From Methylobacterium tarhaniae (GTDB taxonomy: Bacteria; Pseudomonadota; Alphaproteobacteria; Rhizobiales; Beijerinckiaceae): a stretch of 64,000 bases of DNA. The notes below the pieces were generated by a model. The model was not told where the DNA came from and did no database searches. It worked only from the letters and a program-made list of their open reading frames with translations. Below are positions 1 through 7,500 of this stretch, piece after piece. Made by a program: the position numbers and the translations under genes. Positions within the stretch are counted from its first letter, which is position 1, and each line of letters starts with the position of its first letter. The stretch spans positions 20,255-84,254 of the forward strand of contig NZ_LABZ01000129.1 in assembly GCF_001043955.1 (NCBI RefSeq), given 5' to 3'.

Positions 1-1599
1 TCACGCCTGCGCCCCCTGGTCGAGGAGGCCGGCCGCCTCCAGCTCTTCGCGCACCATCTTCTTGGTGATCTTGCCGTAGCCGGATTTCGGCAGCGACGCG
101 CGCAGGATGACCCGCCGGGGCAGCTTGTAGCGGGCGACCTTGTCGAACAGGAACGCCATCACGTCCTCCTCGGTCAGCGCCATGCCCTCCCGGGGCACGC
201 AGACCGCGATGCCGATCTCGCCCCAGGTCGGGTCCGGCACGCCGAGCACCGCCGTCTCGGCCACCGCCGGATGGGCCAGGATCTTCTCCTCGATCTCCCG
301 CGGGTAGATGTTCGAGCCGCCCGAGATGTACATGTCGGAGGCGCGACCGGTGATGTAGAGGAATCGCTCCGCATCGAGGAAGCCGAGGTCGCCGGTGCGG
401 AACCAGCCGTCCCGGAACGCGTCCGCGTTGGCCTTCGGGTTCTCCCAGTAGCCGGCGAAGACCGCCGGGCCGCAGACGCAGATCTCGCCGGTCTCACCCG
501 GTCCGACCTCGCGCCCCTCCGGGTCCTGGATCTGCACCTGCATCCCGGTGCGCTCGAAGCCGCAGGTGCCGATCTTCACCGCCGGCCCGTCCTCCGCCTC
601 GTGCAGCGCAGGGGGCAGCACCGTGATGTTGCCGGTGACCTCGCCGAGGCCGAAATACTGCACGATCACCTTGCCCAGGGCGCGCAAGGCCCGCTTCTGG
701 TCCTCGCGGTACATCGGCGCGCCGGCATAGATGATGTAGCGCAGCGAGGAATGGTCGTTGGCGTCGACCGCCGGGTGCTCGACCATCATCTTCAGGATCG
801 TCGGCACCGTGAACATGTTGGTGATCCGGTGGCGCGCCACCAGGCCCCAGACCTCGGCGGCGTCGAAGCGCTCGGAGGCCGGCAGCACCGAGGTCACCGC
901 GCGGGCGACCTGGGCCACGGCATGCACCCCGGCCCCGTGCGAGAGCGGCGCCACCACCAGCGAGGCATCGGTCTCCGGGCTCGTGCCCGGCATCAGGTCG
1001 CAGAGGTGGTTGGTGATGACGAAGGCCATCTGGCCGTGGGTCAGCACCGCGGCCTTCGGCTTGCCGGTGGTGCCGGAGGTGTAGAAGAACCAGCACGGGT
1101 CGTCGTGCTCGACCGCGGCATTCGCCACGGACCGGCCGGCGCCCTCCGCCACGACATCCTCGTAGGCCTCGCCCTCGGCCGGGCCCCCGCCGATGACGAT
1201 GACGCGGCTCAGGTCCGGGCAGGCCGCCCTGACCGCGGCGACATGGTCCGGGTAATCGGCGTGGCACAGGAAGGCGGTCGCGCCCGATTGCTGCGCCAGA
1301 TAGGCGACGTCGTCCGGCATCAGCCGGAAGTTCGTCGGCACGAAGACCGCGCCGAGCCGGAACGCCGCGTACATGATCTCCAGGATGGCGTTGCCGTTGC
1401 GGGCATGGACCAGCAGCCGGTCGCCCTTGCGCACCCCGCGGGTGGCGAGCGCCGCGGCCAGGCCCGAGACCCGGGCGTCGAAGGCGCTCCAACTCCAGCT
1501 CCGCTCGCCCCACACGATGGCCGGGCGGTCCGGGTGACGCGCGGCGGCCTGGGTGAGGGAATGGGCGAGGTTCATCACCCGGCGCGACATCGGCCTCAT
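1..1599 (-). CDS. Acyl-CoA synthetase / AMP-dependent ligase (ANL superfamily)
   Basis: This 532-residue protein should activate a carboxylic acid with ATP to an acyl-adenylate and pass it to CoA. The P-loop-like signature YTSGTTGKPK lies at residues 173-182. Further on are DGWFRTGDLG, the hinge segment GRASDMYISGGSN and a C-terminal PKSGYGKITKK whose Lys is the usual catalytic one. Length is normal for the family. The start at 1599 has GGAGGG about 7 nt upstream. The substrate is not readable from sequence; fatty acid, aromatic or malonate-type acids are all possible. It is transcribed away from rnhB with a gap of about 134 bp, and no pathway partner lies in the window. The stop codon occupies the first three bases of the window, so the gene is complete. 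Confidence 0.88.
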   Translation of the reverse strand: MRPMSRRVMNLAHSLTQAAARHPDRPAIVWGERSWSWSAFDARVSGLAAALATRGVRKGDRLLVHARNGNAILEIMYAAFRLGAVFVPTNFRLMPDDVAYLAQQSGATAFLCHADYPDHVAAVRAACPDLSRVIVIGGGPAEGEAYEDVVAEGAGRSVANAAVEHDDPCWFFYTSGTTGKPKAAVLTHGQMAFVITNHLCDLMPGTSPETDASLVVAPLSHGAGVHAVAQVARAVTSVLPASERFDAAEVWGLVARHRITNMFTVPTILKMMVEHPAVDANDHSSLRYIIYAGAPMYREDQKRALRALGKVIVQYFGLGEVTGNITVLPPALHEAEDGPAVKIGTCGFERTGMQVQIQDPEGREVGPGETGEICVCGPAVFAGYWENPKANADAFRDGWFRTGDLGFLDAERFLYITGRASDMYISGGSNIYPREIEEKILAHPAVAETAVLGVPDPTWGEIGIAVCVPREGMALTEEDVMAFLFDKVARYKLPRRVILRASLPKSGYGKITKKMVREELEAAGLLDQGAQA

Positions 1600-1733
1600 C
1601 GGGCAGCCCTCCGGCTCGTCGTGATCACGTCGGTCTCCTCCCTGATGGCAGCGGCCGTTCTGCTCGTCGCGCGTCGCAGGACCTTACGACGCTCCGGGCG
1701 GGAAGCGGAAGCGCGGGGCGTGCATGCGCCGCC

Positions 1734-2372
1734 TCACGCGGTGCGAGACTTGAAGCTGAGCCGGTGATGCCGGGTGAGGCCCCGGGCCGTCATCGCGGCC
1801 CGGTGGGCGGCCGTGCCGTAGCCGACGTTGCGCTCCCAGGCATAGGCCGGGTGGCGTCGCGCCAGCGCCCGCATCAGCCGGTCGCGCGCCACCTTGGCGA
1901 CGATCGAGGCGGCGGCGATCTGCGGCACCAGCCGGTCGCCGCCGACGAAGGCCCGGCAGGGCAGGGGCAGGCCGGGGGGCACGTCGCGCCCGTCCACCGC
2001 GACCTCGGCCGCGAGGCCGAGACGCCCGACCGCCCGACGCATCGCGTCGAGGGTGGCGGCCCGCACGTTGATCCGGTCGATCAGGTCGCGCGAGGCTCCG
2101 GCGAGCGCCACCCGCCCGGCCGCCGCGATCTGCGGCGCCAGGCGCTCGCGGGTGGCGGCGTCGAGGCGCTTGCTGTCGTCGAGGGCTTCCAGGAGGTCGC
2201 CCGGCAAGGCGGCGGGATCGAAATGGACCGCCGCCACGATCACCGGGCCGCAGAGCGCGCCGCGGCCGACCTCGTCGCAGCCGATCAGGACGGGGTAGCG
2301 GGCGGCGTGGCGGGCATCGAACGGGCGCATCGCGCAGATGTGCGGCCGTTTCGGTTTCGAAATTCCTTTCAT
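1734..2372 (-). CDS. rnhB: Ribonuclease HII
   Basis: The protein (212 residues from this start) cleaves the RNA strand of RNA-DNA hybrids and removes misincorporated ribonucleotides in the cytoplasm. The catalytic acidic pair sits in CDEVGRG (D33, E34). Further acidic positions are in AVDGRD (D127) and SIVAKVARD (D164), matching the four-carboxylate active site of the family. The open frame runs further upstream to 2570, but AAGGG lies 5 nt before the ATG at 2372, and the upstream extension is Arg/Pro-rich and looks non-coding. An inner ATG at 2330 has no ribosome binding site. The type I enzyme rnhA is about 12 kb away, so both RNase H classes occur in this window. Confidence 0.9.
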   Translation of the reverse strand: MKGISKPKRPHICAMRPFDARHAARYPVLIGCDEVGRGALCGPVIVAAVHFDPAALPGDLLEALDDSKRLDAATRERLAPQIAAAGRVALAGASRDLIDRINVRAATLDAMRRAVGRLGLAAEVAVDGRDVPPGLPLPCRAFVGGDRLVPQIAAASIVAKVARDRLMRALARRHPAYAWERNVGYGTAAHRAAMTARGLTRHHRLSFKSRTA

Positions 2373-2568
2373 GCAACCCTTGGGATTTGCTTCCCGGCGG
2401 CTCGGCGCGATGATCGGCTCCCATGACGGCGCGCCGACGGCGCCGGATCCGGGAAGGGGCATGCGGGAGCCTGCGCGGCGATGACGCGCTCGCGTCTGGC
2501 ACGCGGTGTGCCGCTCCCGATCTCCGGCCCCGCCCGGCCCGGATTCAACCGCTGGAGGTATGCCGCCC

Positions 2569-2814
2569 ATGAAGGTCGTCCTCGCCCTCGCCGCGCTCTC
2601 CCTCGTTCAGCCGACGCATTCCTGGTACCCCTACGAGTGCTGCTCGGACCAGGATTGCGAGCCGATCTCCGATGCCGTCGAGGTGCCGGGCGGCTACGAG
2701 ACCCACGGGATCTTCGTGCCGCTGGCGAAGGTGCGGCCGAGCCAGGACGGCCGCTTCCACTGGTGCCACCGCGGGACCACGGTGCTCTGCTTCTTCGCGC
2801 CGCTCGCGGGGTAG
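2569..2814 (+). CDS. Small secreted Cys-rich conserved hypothetical protein
   Basis: An 81-residue protein starting MKVVLALAALSLVQPTHSW, which reads as a short Sec signal peptide, followed by a mature part beginning WYPYECCSDQDCEPI. It has five cysteines (CC, C, C, C), suggesting disulfides in the periplasm. GGAGG lies 10 nt before this ATG. The ATG three codons earlier (2560) sits directly on the Shine-Dalgarno sequence and is less likely. I recall similar small proteins in Hyphomicrobiales but know no function. The gene is divergent from rnhB. Confidence 0.65.
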   Translation: MKVVLALAALSLVQPTHSWYPYECCSDQDCEPISDAVEVPGGYETHGIFVPLAKVRPSQDGRFHWCHRGTTVLCFFAPLAG

Positions 2815-2838
2815 GACCGCTCCGGGCCGGGAACCCCT

Positions 2839-2963
2839 CGGCTGAAGGACGTCTTGGCTGAAGGACATCTTGGCGGGCGGAAGGCTTGCTGGCACCACGA
2901 GGCGGCGGGCGCGTTCCCTTAGGGCAGTCGCCCGCAAGACCCGCAGGGCAGTCGCCCGCAAGA
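2839..2963. repeat. Two short direct-repeat pairs between small genes
   Basis: Two imperfect tandem duplications lie side by side. A 16-17 nt unit reading GGCTGAAGGACRTCTTGG occurs twice in succession (about 2839-2872). A unit containing GCAGTCGCCCGCAAG occurs twice (about 2923-2962). The second pair ends at the ribosome binding site of the next gene. No coding role is evident. Confidence 0.5.
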
Positions 2964-2972
2964 GGAGGATGC

Positions 2973-3125
2973 ATGACCACGCCGCCGCGGCAGAACCCCT
3001 TCCTGGCGCTCGCCTTGCCCATCGCGCTCCTGGCCGGAGCCCTGACGATCGGGTTCTGGACGCTCGACCACATCCGGGTCGCCCGCGCCCGCGCGCTCAC
3101 CGCCCAGATGTGGTCGCAGCCCTGA
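2973..3125 (+). CDS. Small single-pass membrane protein, hypothetical
   Basis: A 50-residue product beginning MTTPPRQNPFLALALPIALL. One hydrophobic segment covers roughly residues 9-28, with a basic, Arg-rich tail (HIRVARARAL) that would sit in the cytoplasm. AGAGGAGG lies a few bases upstream of the ATG at 2973, which makes translation likely. The open frame extends upstream into repeated DNA, which I do not consider coding. Function unknown. Confidence 0.5.
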   Translation: MTTPPRQNPFLALALPIALLAGALTIGFWTLDHIRVARARALTAQMWSQP

Positions 3126-3516
3126 GCCGCCGGCTCAAAAAAGGGACCGCGCTCCGAAGAGGCGGTCCTGAAGTCTTTGGGTCTCGAAACCTCTGGAGGA
3201 GGCCCGGCCCGCCGGCATCGCGGGGGCTGGGGGGCTGGGAACCGGAGCGGCCGACGAGCCGGGCCAAGAGGTCGGTTCTTCCCTACGCGCGCATCAAGGC
3301 CGGCGCGCGGCGTGATTGTGGCGCTTTGTGGGCGGTCTGGCCCGTTTCCGGATATTTCTGATTCGCATCGTCGAGTTACTGCCGCCCTGTCGCTCCCGCG
3401 CAACCCTTGCGGGGCCGTTGGCGTGATCCCATCATGGTCGCAGGCGGGTCGTTCGCCGGCTCGTCACCTCCGCGTCCGGTCCCGGGCGCGAATCACCCCG
3501 ACAAGCAGGAGACACG
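3126..3516. other. Intergenic region, about 390 bp
   Basis: No gene is supported here. A 7-bp stem, GGACCGC (3144-3150) with GCGGTCC (3162-3168), lies just after the small membrane gene and is followed by a short T-rich run, so it could be a weak terminator. The rest contains the upstream region of the DUF2794 gene, whose ribosome binding site is CAGGAGACACG. Confidence 0.5.
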
Positions 3517-3879
3517 ATGAGCGAAGGAGAGACGGCCGAAAGCTGGAGCGCCGGCGCCCACGTGGTGCCTTTCCCGCGCGCCGCACCGCAGGTGTCATTC
3601 CATCGCGACGAGCTGCGCATCATCCTGAACCTCTACGGCCGCATGGTCGCCGAGGGCGAGTGGCGGGACTACACGATCGACTTCACCCGCGAGAAAGCGG
3701 TGTTCGCCATCCACCGCCGCACCTCCGAGCGGCCGCTCTACCGCATCGAGAAGGACCCGCGCCTCGCCCGCCGCCAGGGCGCCTATGCGGTGATCGCCGA
3801 GACCGGGCGCATCCTGAAGCGCGGGCACGACCTGGCCCAGGTGCTGAGGGTTCTGGAGAAGCCGCTCCGGGTGGTGTGA
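3517..3879 (+). CDS. DUF2794 domain-containing protein
   Basis: A 120-residue cytoplasmic protein matching what I recall of DUF2794, a family restricted to Alphaproteobacteria. Signatures are VVPFPR near residue 17 and LYGRMVAEGEWRDYTIDF around residues 38-56, then a basic C-terminal half with SERPLYRIEKDPRL. The start has AGGAG 7 nt upstream. No function is established for the family that I know of. It stands alone, about 200 bp before the L,D-transpeptidase gene. Confidence 0.8.
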   Translation: MSEGETAESWSAGAHVVPFPRAAPQVSFHRDELRIILNLYGRMVAEGEWRDYTIDFTREKAVFAIHRRTSERPLYRIEKDPRLARRQGAYAVIAETGRILKRGHDLAQVLRVLEKPLRVV

Positions 3880-4089
3880 GGATGCCCGAGGCCCGGTCCC
3901 GGAGGGCGAGAACGGCCGGACCCTCCCCTTGACGAGGCGGGAGGGTTCGGGGCGGCGCAAACCACCCCTTAACGCTCCCGGCTCGCATCCTGGCCTTCAC
4001 CCTCCGGCAAGCATCTTTGCCAACCGGAACGACAGCTTTCCCGGCGGATTATCACGTGGCTCATAAGGTCACGCTCGAGGACCGCAGGG

Positions 4090-4596
4090 ATGCACAAGCA
4101 GAGTGGATGGGCCGCGGCGATGGTCGTCGCGGCGGCGATGGCGGCTGGTCCGGCCGCGTCACGGGAGCTGGTCGCCTTCGACGCCGCGGCCGAGCCCGGC
4201 ACGGTGGTGGTGCGCACCGCCGAGCGGCGGCTGTACTTCGTCAACGGCGACGGGACGGCGATCCGTTACCCGGTGGCCGTCGGCAAGGCCGGCAAGCAAT
4301 GGACCGGCTATGCCCGCGTCGACGGAAAATACCTGCGGCCGGCCTGGTCGCCGCCCGACGAGGTGAGGCGGGACAATCCCCGCCTGCCGGACGTGATCGC
4401 CGGCGGCTCGCCGAGCAACCCGATGGGCGCGGCGGCCCTGACCCTCGATCGCGGCGAGTACGCGATCCACGGCACCAACCGCCCGGGCTCGATCGGCACC
4501 TTCGCATCCTATGGTTGCATTCGCATGTACAACCAGGACGTGGCGGACCTCTACGGTCGCGTCCAGGTCGGCGCGACGGTGGTGGTGACGCGCTGA
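4090..4596 (+). CDS. L,D-transpeptidase (YkuD domain)
   Basis: A 168-residue exported protein with an N-terminal signal peptide (cut near residues 23-25, PAASRE). One YkuD domain carries the catalytic pattern: H127 in IHGTNRPGSIG and C143 in SYGCIRMYNQD. Such enzymes form meso-DAP to meso-DAP cross-links in peptidoglycan or attach proteins to it, by attacking a tetrapeptide donor. The length suggests a minimal enzyme without LysM or peptidoglycan-binding modules. It is monocistronic. About 70 bp downstream a G/C-rich inverted repeat (TCCCGGGC / GCCCGGGA, 4667-4684) may end transcription. Confidence 0.88.
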   Translation: MHKQSGWAAAMVVAAAMAAGPAASRELVAFDAAAEPGTVVVRTAERRLYFVNGDGTAIRYPVAVGKAGKQWTGYARVDGKYLRPAWSPPDEVRRDNPRLPDVIAGGSPSNPMGAAALTLDRGEYAIHGTNRPGSIGTFASYGCIRMYNQDVADLYGRVQVGATVVVTR

Positions 4597-4750
4597 CGGT
4601 TCGTCGAACGAGGCCCGCTCGATCCGTTCGCGAATCCGACGAGCGCGGGATCCCCCTCCGGACGGTCCCGGGCTTGCCCGGGATCGCTGCGAGGTGTGGG
4701 AGAGGGAAGAGGCGTTCGAGCTTTACCGAACAGAACGCGCGGACATCGTC

Positions 4751-5089
4751 TCAGCCCTCGCGCCCGTGCACCTGCGCCGGCGGCGCGGTCGCCTCGATGG
4801 CGGTGAAGGTCTCGAGGATGCGATAGGTGTGCTCGGCGCCCGCCGGCACCAGCCAGGAATCGCCCGGCTCCAGCCGCACGGTCTGGCCCTCGACCACCAG
4901 CTCGGCCCGACCGGCGATGACGTAGCCGACGGTCTCGTAGTCGCGGGCGGCTTTCGGCTTGTCGTCGGTCGGAGGCTCGTCCGCCCAGAGCCGCATCGAC
5001 ACACGCTTGCCCGAGGCGAGGTAGCGCTGGCCACCCGGTCCCCGGGGTGACTGCCCACCGGACACTTTCTTGATCGTCGTGTCGCCCAT
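4751..5089 (-). CDS. Cupin-domain protein
   Basis: A 112-residue single-domain cupin. The conserved barrel motifs are visible as YETVGYVIAGRAELVVEG and LEPGDSWLVPAGAEHTYR, the latter with the H of the second cupin motif. The first motif lacks the usual His pair (RDYETVGYV), so metal binding may be weakened. The start at 5089 has AGGAG 7 nt upstream. Substrate and role are unknown; small cupins of this type are often sensors or sugar/acid-binding enzymes. It is the last gene of a minus-strand run with the PH-domain and SDHAF4-like genes. Confidence 0.7.
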   Translation of the reverse strand: MGDTTIKKVSGGQSPRGPGGQRYLASGKRVSMRLWADEPPTDDKPKAARDYETVGYVIAGRAELVVEGQTVRLEPGDSWLVPAGAEHTYRILETFTAIEATAPPAQVHGREG

Positions 5090-5158
5090 GGTTCCCGCTC
5101 CTGTCGGAGGTCTCGCGACCCCAACGGGAGCGGAGGACGGGCGTTCCTGATCTCGAGG

Positions 5159-5533
5159 TCAGCGGAGCGTCGCGGCGATCGCCCGCTGGATGCCGCGGAT
5201 GTCGGCCCCGCGCTTGAGCGTGCGGGTGATCGGGTCGGACCGGCCCGAGATCCAGATCGTCAGCTCCGAATCGAGGTCGAAATTGCCGGCATTCTCGATC
5301 GCGTAGGAGGTGATCGCCCGGTAGGGCACCGTGAGATAGGAGACCTTGCGCCCGGTCACGCCCTGCTTGTCGACCAGGATCATCCGCCGGTCGGTGAAGA
5401 CCATCAGGTCGCGGATCACCCGGAACGCCACCTGCACGGTCTCGCCCGGGACCAGCATCCCGTCGAGTTCCTGGGCCACCGCCTCCGGCGCCACGTCGCT
5501 GCCATGGCCGAGCAGGCCGTCGAGCAAGCCCAT
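5159..5533 (-). CDS. Bacterial PH-domain protein (bPH_1 / PF08000-like)
   Basis: A 124-residue cytoplasmic protein starting MGLLDGLLGHGSD. The motifs LVPGETVQVAFRVIRDLMVF, FTDRRMILVDKQGVTG and DLDSELTIWISG match the bacterial pleckstrin-homology family I know as PF08000. That family is widespread and without firm function. GAGGAGG precedes the ATG at 5533; the longer frame to 5578 lies over the end of the neighbouring gene and is less likely. It lies 11 bp after the SDHAF4-like gene, probably in one transcript. Confidence 0.8.
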   Translation of the reverse strand: MGLLDGLLGHGSDVAPEAVAQELDGMLVPGETVQVAFRVIRDLMVFTDRRMILVDKQGVTGRKVSYLTVPYRAITSYAIENAGNFDLDSELTIWISGRSDPITRTLKRGADIRGIQRAIAATLR

Positions 5534-5544
5534 GTCGGTCCTCC

Positions 5545-5772
5545 TCAGAAGTCGGTCGCCAGACCCTTCACTTCCCAATCGTCGTAGCGCACCGGCTCCA
5601 GGCCGCCGCGCCCGTTGATCTCGCGCTCGCGCCGGATCTCCTCGGCCCGGGCGTCGATCTCGGCCCGACGGGCCTCGGCCTCGGCGAGGGCACGCTGCGC
5701 GGCCGGGGACAGGGGCTTGCGGGGAACCGCCTCGCTCTCGCTCATCCGGGGAAGCGCCTCGCTCTCGCTCAT
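5545..5772 (-). CDS. DUF1674 protein, SDHAF4-like succinate dehydrogenase assembly factor
   Basis: A 75-residue protein whose C-terminus, NGRGGLEPVRYDDWEVKGL followed by ATDF, is the hallmark of DUF1674. This is the family of mitochondrial SDHAF4/Sdh8, which binds flavinylated succinate dehydrogenase subunit A during assembly. The middle is a charged helix (AEARRAEIDARAEEIRRERE). The N-terminus is a duplicated nine-residue unit, MSESEALPR then MSESEAVPR, encoded by an exact 27-bp spacing, so two in-frame ATGs (5772 and 5745) are possible starts. The role is inferred from family knowledge; no sdh gene is in the window. Confidence 0.78.
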   Translation of the reverse strand: MSESEALPRMSESEAVPRKPLSPAAQRALAEAEARRAEIDARAEEIRREREINGRGGLEPVRYDDWEVKGLATDF

Positions 5773-5965
5773 GGGTCGACTCTCAAAGGTCCAAGCTCGT
5801 GCCGCGGCGCTTGCATCTCGGGCGGCCGGATGCCACCCCGGCGCAAAGGCCGGCGCGTTCCCCCGAGGTGGAGGGCGCCGGCGGCAGCGTCAAGATCAGG
5901 CCCGTGGATGGGCGAGGCTCGCGCGGGCTGTTTCGAGGCCCGCCCGCGGGCGCGGTGGAGTGAGG

Positions 5966-7315
5966 ATGGACGGACAGCACAACGGGGTTGCGGGACCGGA
6001 GGTCGCGGGCTTGCCGGCGCGGCGTCTCGCCTGGGGGATCGTGGCGGACCTGCTCGGCAAGAACCGCGGCACGGCGCTCGATGACGTCATGGAGCCGGCG
6101 GCGCACCGGGCCGCCCTGCCGCCCCAGGATGCGGGCCTTGCCCGCGCCATCGCCACCACGACGTTCCGGCATCTCGGGGTGATCCGCCACGCCCTCGGCC
6201 AGCGCCTGGCCAGGGGCCTGCCGGAGGACCAGCCGGGGCTCGTCGCCCTGCTCGCCACCGGCGCGGCGCAGATCCTCTACCTCAATGTCCAGGATCATGC
6301 CGCCGTCGACCTGGCGGTGCGCCTAGCCAAGGCCGAGCCCGGCCTGCAGCACCTCGCCGGCCTCGCCAACGCGGTGCTGCGCCGGATCGCCCGCGAGCGC
6401 GACGCGATCCGCCAGGAGGGCGATGCCGAGCCTCTGCGCCTCAACACGCCGGATTGGCTCGCGCGGCGCTGGGTCGCGGCCTATGGCGAGGCGACCGCGC
6501 ACGCCATCGCCGCCGCCAATGCCCGCGGAGCGGGGCTCGACCTCACCCTGCGCCCCGGTGCCCCGGTTCCTGAGGGCCTCGACGGGCGGCGCCTGCCGGG
6601 CGGTCTGAGCCTGCGCCTCGACGATGCCCGCACGCCCGTGCCGGACCTGCCGGGGTTCCAGGACGGCGCCTGGTGGGTGCAGGACGCCGCGGCAGCCCTG
6701 CCGGCCCATCTCCTCGGGGCGCAGCCCGGCGAGCGGGTCGCCGATCTCTGCGCGGCGCCCGGCGGCAAGACCGCCCAGCTCGCCGCCGCGGGCGCGGCGG
6801 TGCTGGCGGTCGACCGCTCGGCCCCGCGCCTGCGCCGCCTCGAGGCGAACCTGGCCCGGCTCGGCCTCTCGGCCGAGGTGCGGGCCCTCGACGCCCTTGC
6901 GCTGCCGGAGGATCAGCCCTTCGACGCGGTGCTGCTCGACGCGCCGTGCAGCGCCACCGGCACGGTGCGGCGCCACCCGGACGTCGCCTGGTCGAAGCGC
7001 GAGGGCGACCTGCCCCGCCTCACTTCCCTCCAGGCGAAGCTCCTCGACAAGGCGGCGCGGCTGGTCCGCCCGGGCGGACGCCTCGTCTACTGCACCTGCT
7101 CGCTGGAGCCGGCGGAGGGCGAGGTTCAGGCCGAGGCCTTCCTGAAGCGCCATCCGGACTTCGCCCGCCGCCCGATCGCGCCCGAGGAGGTGGGCGATGC
7201 CGCCCTCGTCACCGCGTCGGGCGACCTGCGCACCCTGCCGTCGCACTGGCCGGAGGAAGGCCGCGGCGGGCTCGACGGGTTCTACGCGGTGCGGCTGGAG
7301 CGCCGGGGCGCGTGA
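5966..7315 (+). CDS. RsmB/NOP family rRNA (cytosine-5)-methyltransferase
   Basis: A 449-residue SAM-dependent RNA m5C methyltransferase. An N-terminal NusB-like helical domain covers about residues 15-150. The Rossmann domain follows, with motif I DLCAAPGGKT near residue 260, motif IV DAPCSATGTVRRHPD near 325 and motif VI YCTCSLEPAEGE near 375. The two motif cysteines are the release and nucleophile residues of the family. The fused NusB domain identifies the RsmB type, which methylates C967 of 16S rRNA in E. coli. I chose ATG 5966, preceded by GGAGTGAGG; the frame is open further upstream but reads through the intergenic region. The gene before it is divergent. Confidence 0.88.
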   Translation: MDGQHNGVAGPEVAGLPARRLAWGIVADLLGKNRGTALDDVMEPAAHRAALPPQDAGLARAIATTTFRHLGVIRHALGQRLARGLPEDQPGLVALLATGAAQILYLNVQDHAAVDLAVRLAKAEPGLQHLAGLANAVLRRIARERDAIRQEGDAEPLRLNTPDWLARRWVAAYGEATAHAIAAANARGAGLDLTLRPGAPVPEGLDGRRLPGGLSLRLDDARTPVPDLPGFQDGAWWVQDAAAALPAHLLGAQPGERVADLCAAPGGKTAQLAAAGAAVLAVDRSAPRLRRLEANLARLGLSAEVRALDALALPEDQPFDAVLLDAPCSATGTVRRHPDVAWSKREGDLPRLTSLQAKLLDKAARLVRPGGRLVYCTCSLEPAEGEVQAEAFLKRHPDFARRPIAPEEVGDAALVTASGDLRTLPSHWPEEGRGGLDGFYAVRLERRGA

Positions 7316-7500
7316 GGAATCTGTTCACGGGCCGGTCGAGCGGTTTGACCGGGCGATGATCCTTGACCATTCCTTGACGGGAGGGGCCGCCCGATGCCGG
7401 CCGCCCGAGCGGACTTGCCTTGGCGCGCCGACGCTCCGTCCACTCGGGCTTTCGTTGTGTCGCAGGTTTTCGTCGCGAAACCTGCGTGGCAGGAGGTGGC

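Noticed and set aside
2372..2570. N-terminal extension of RNase HII
   Set aside because: The extra 66 codons are Arg/Pro/Gly-rich and overlap the upstream region of the divergent gene; a good ribosome binding site marks the ATG at 2372.
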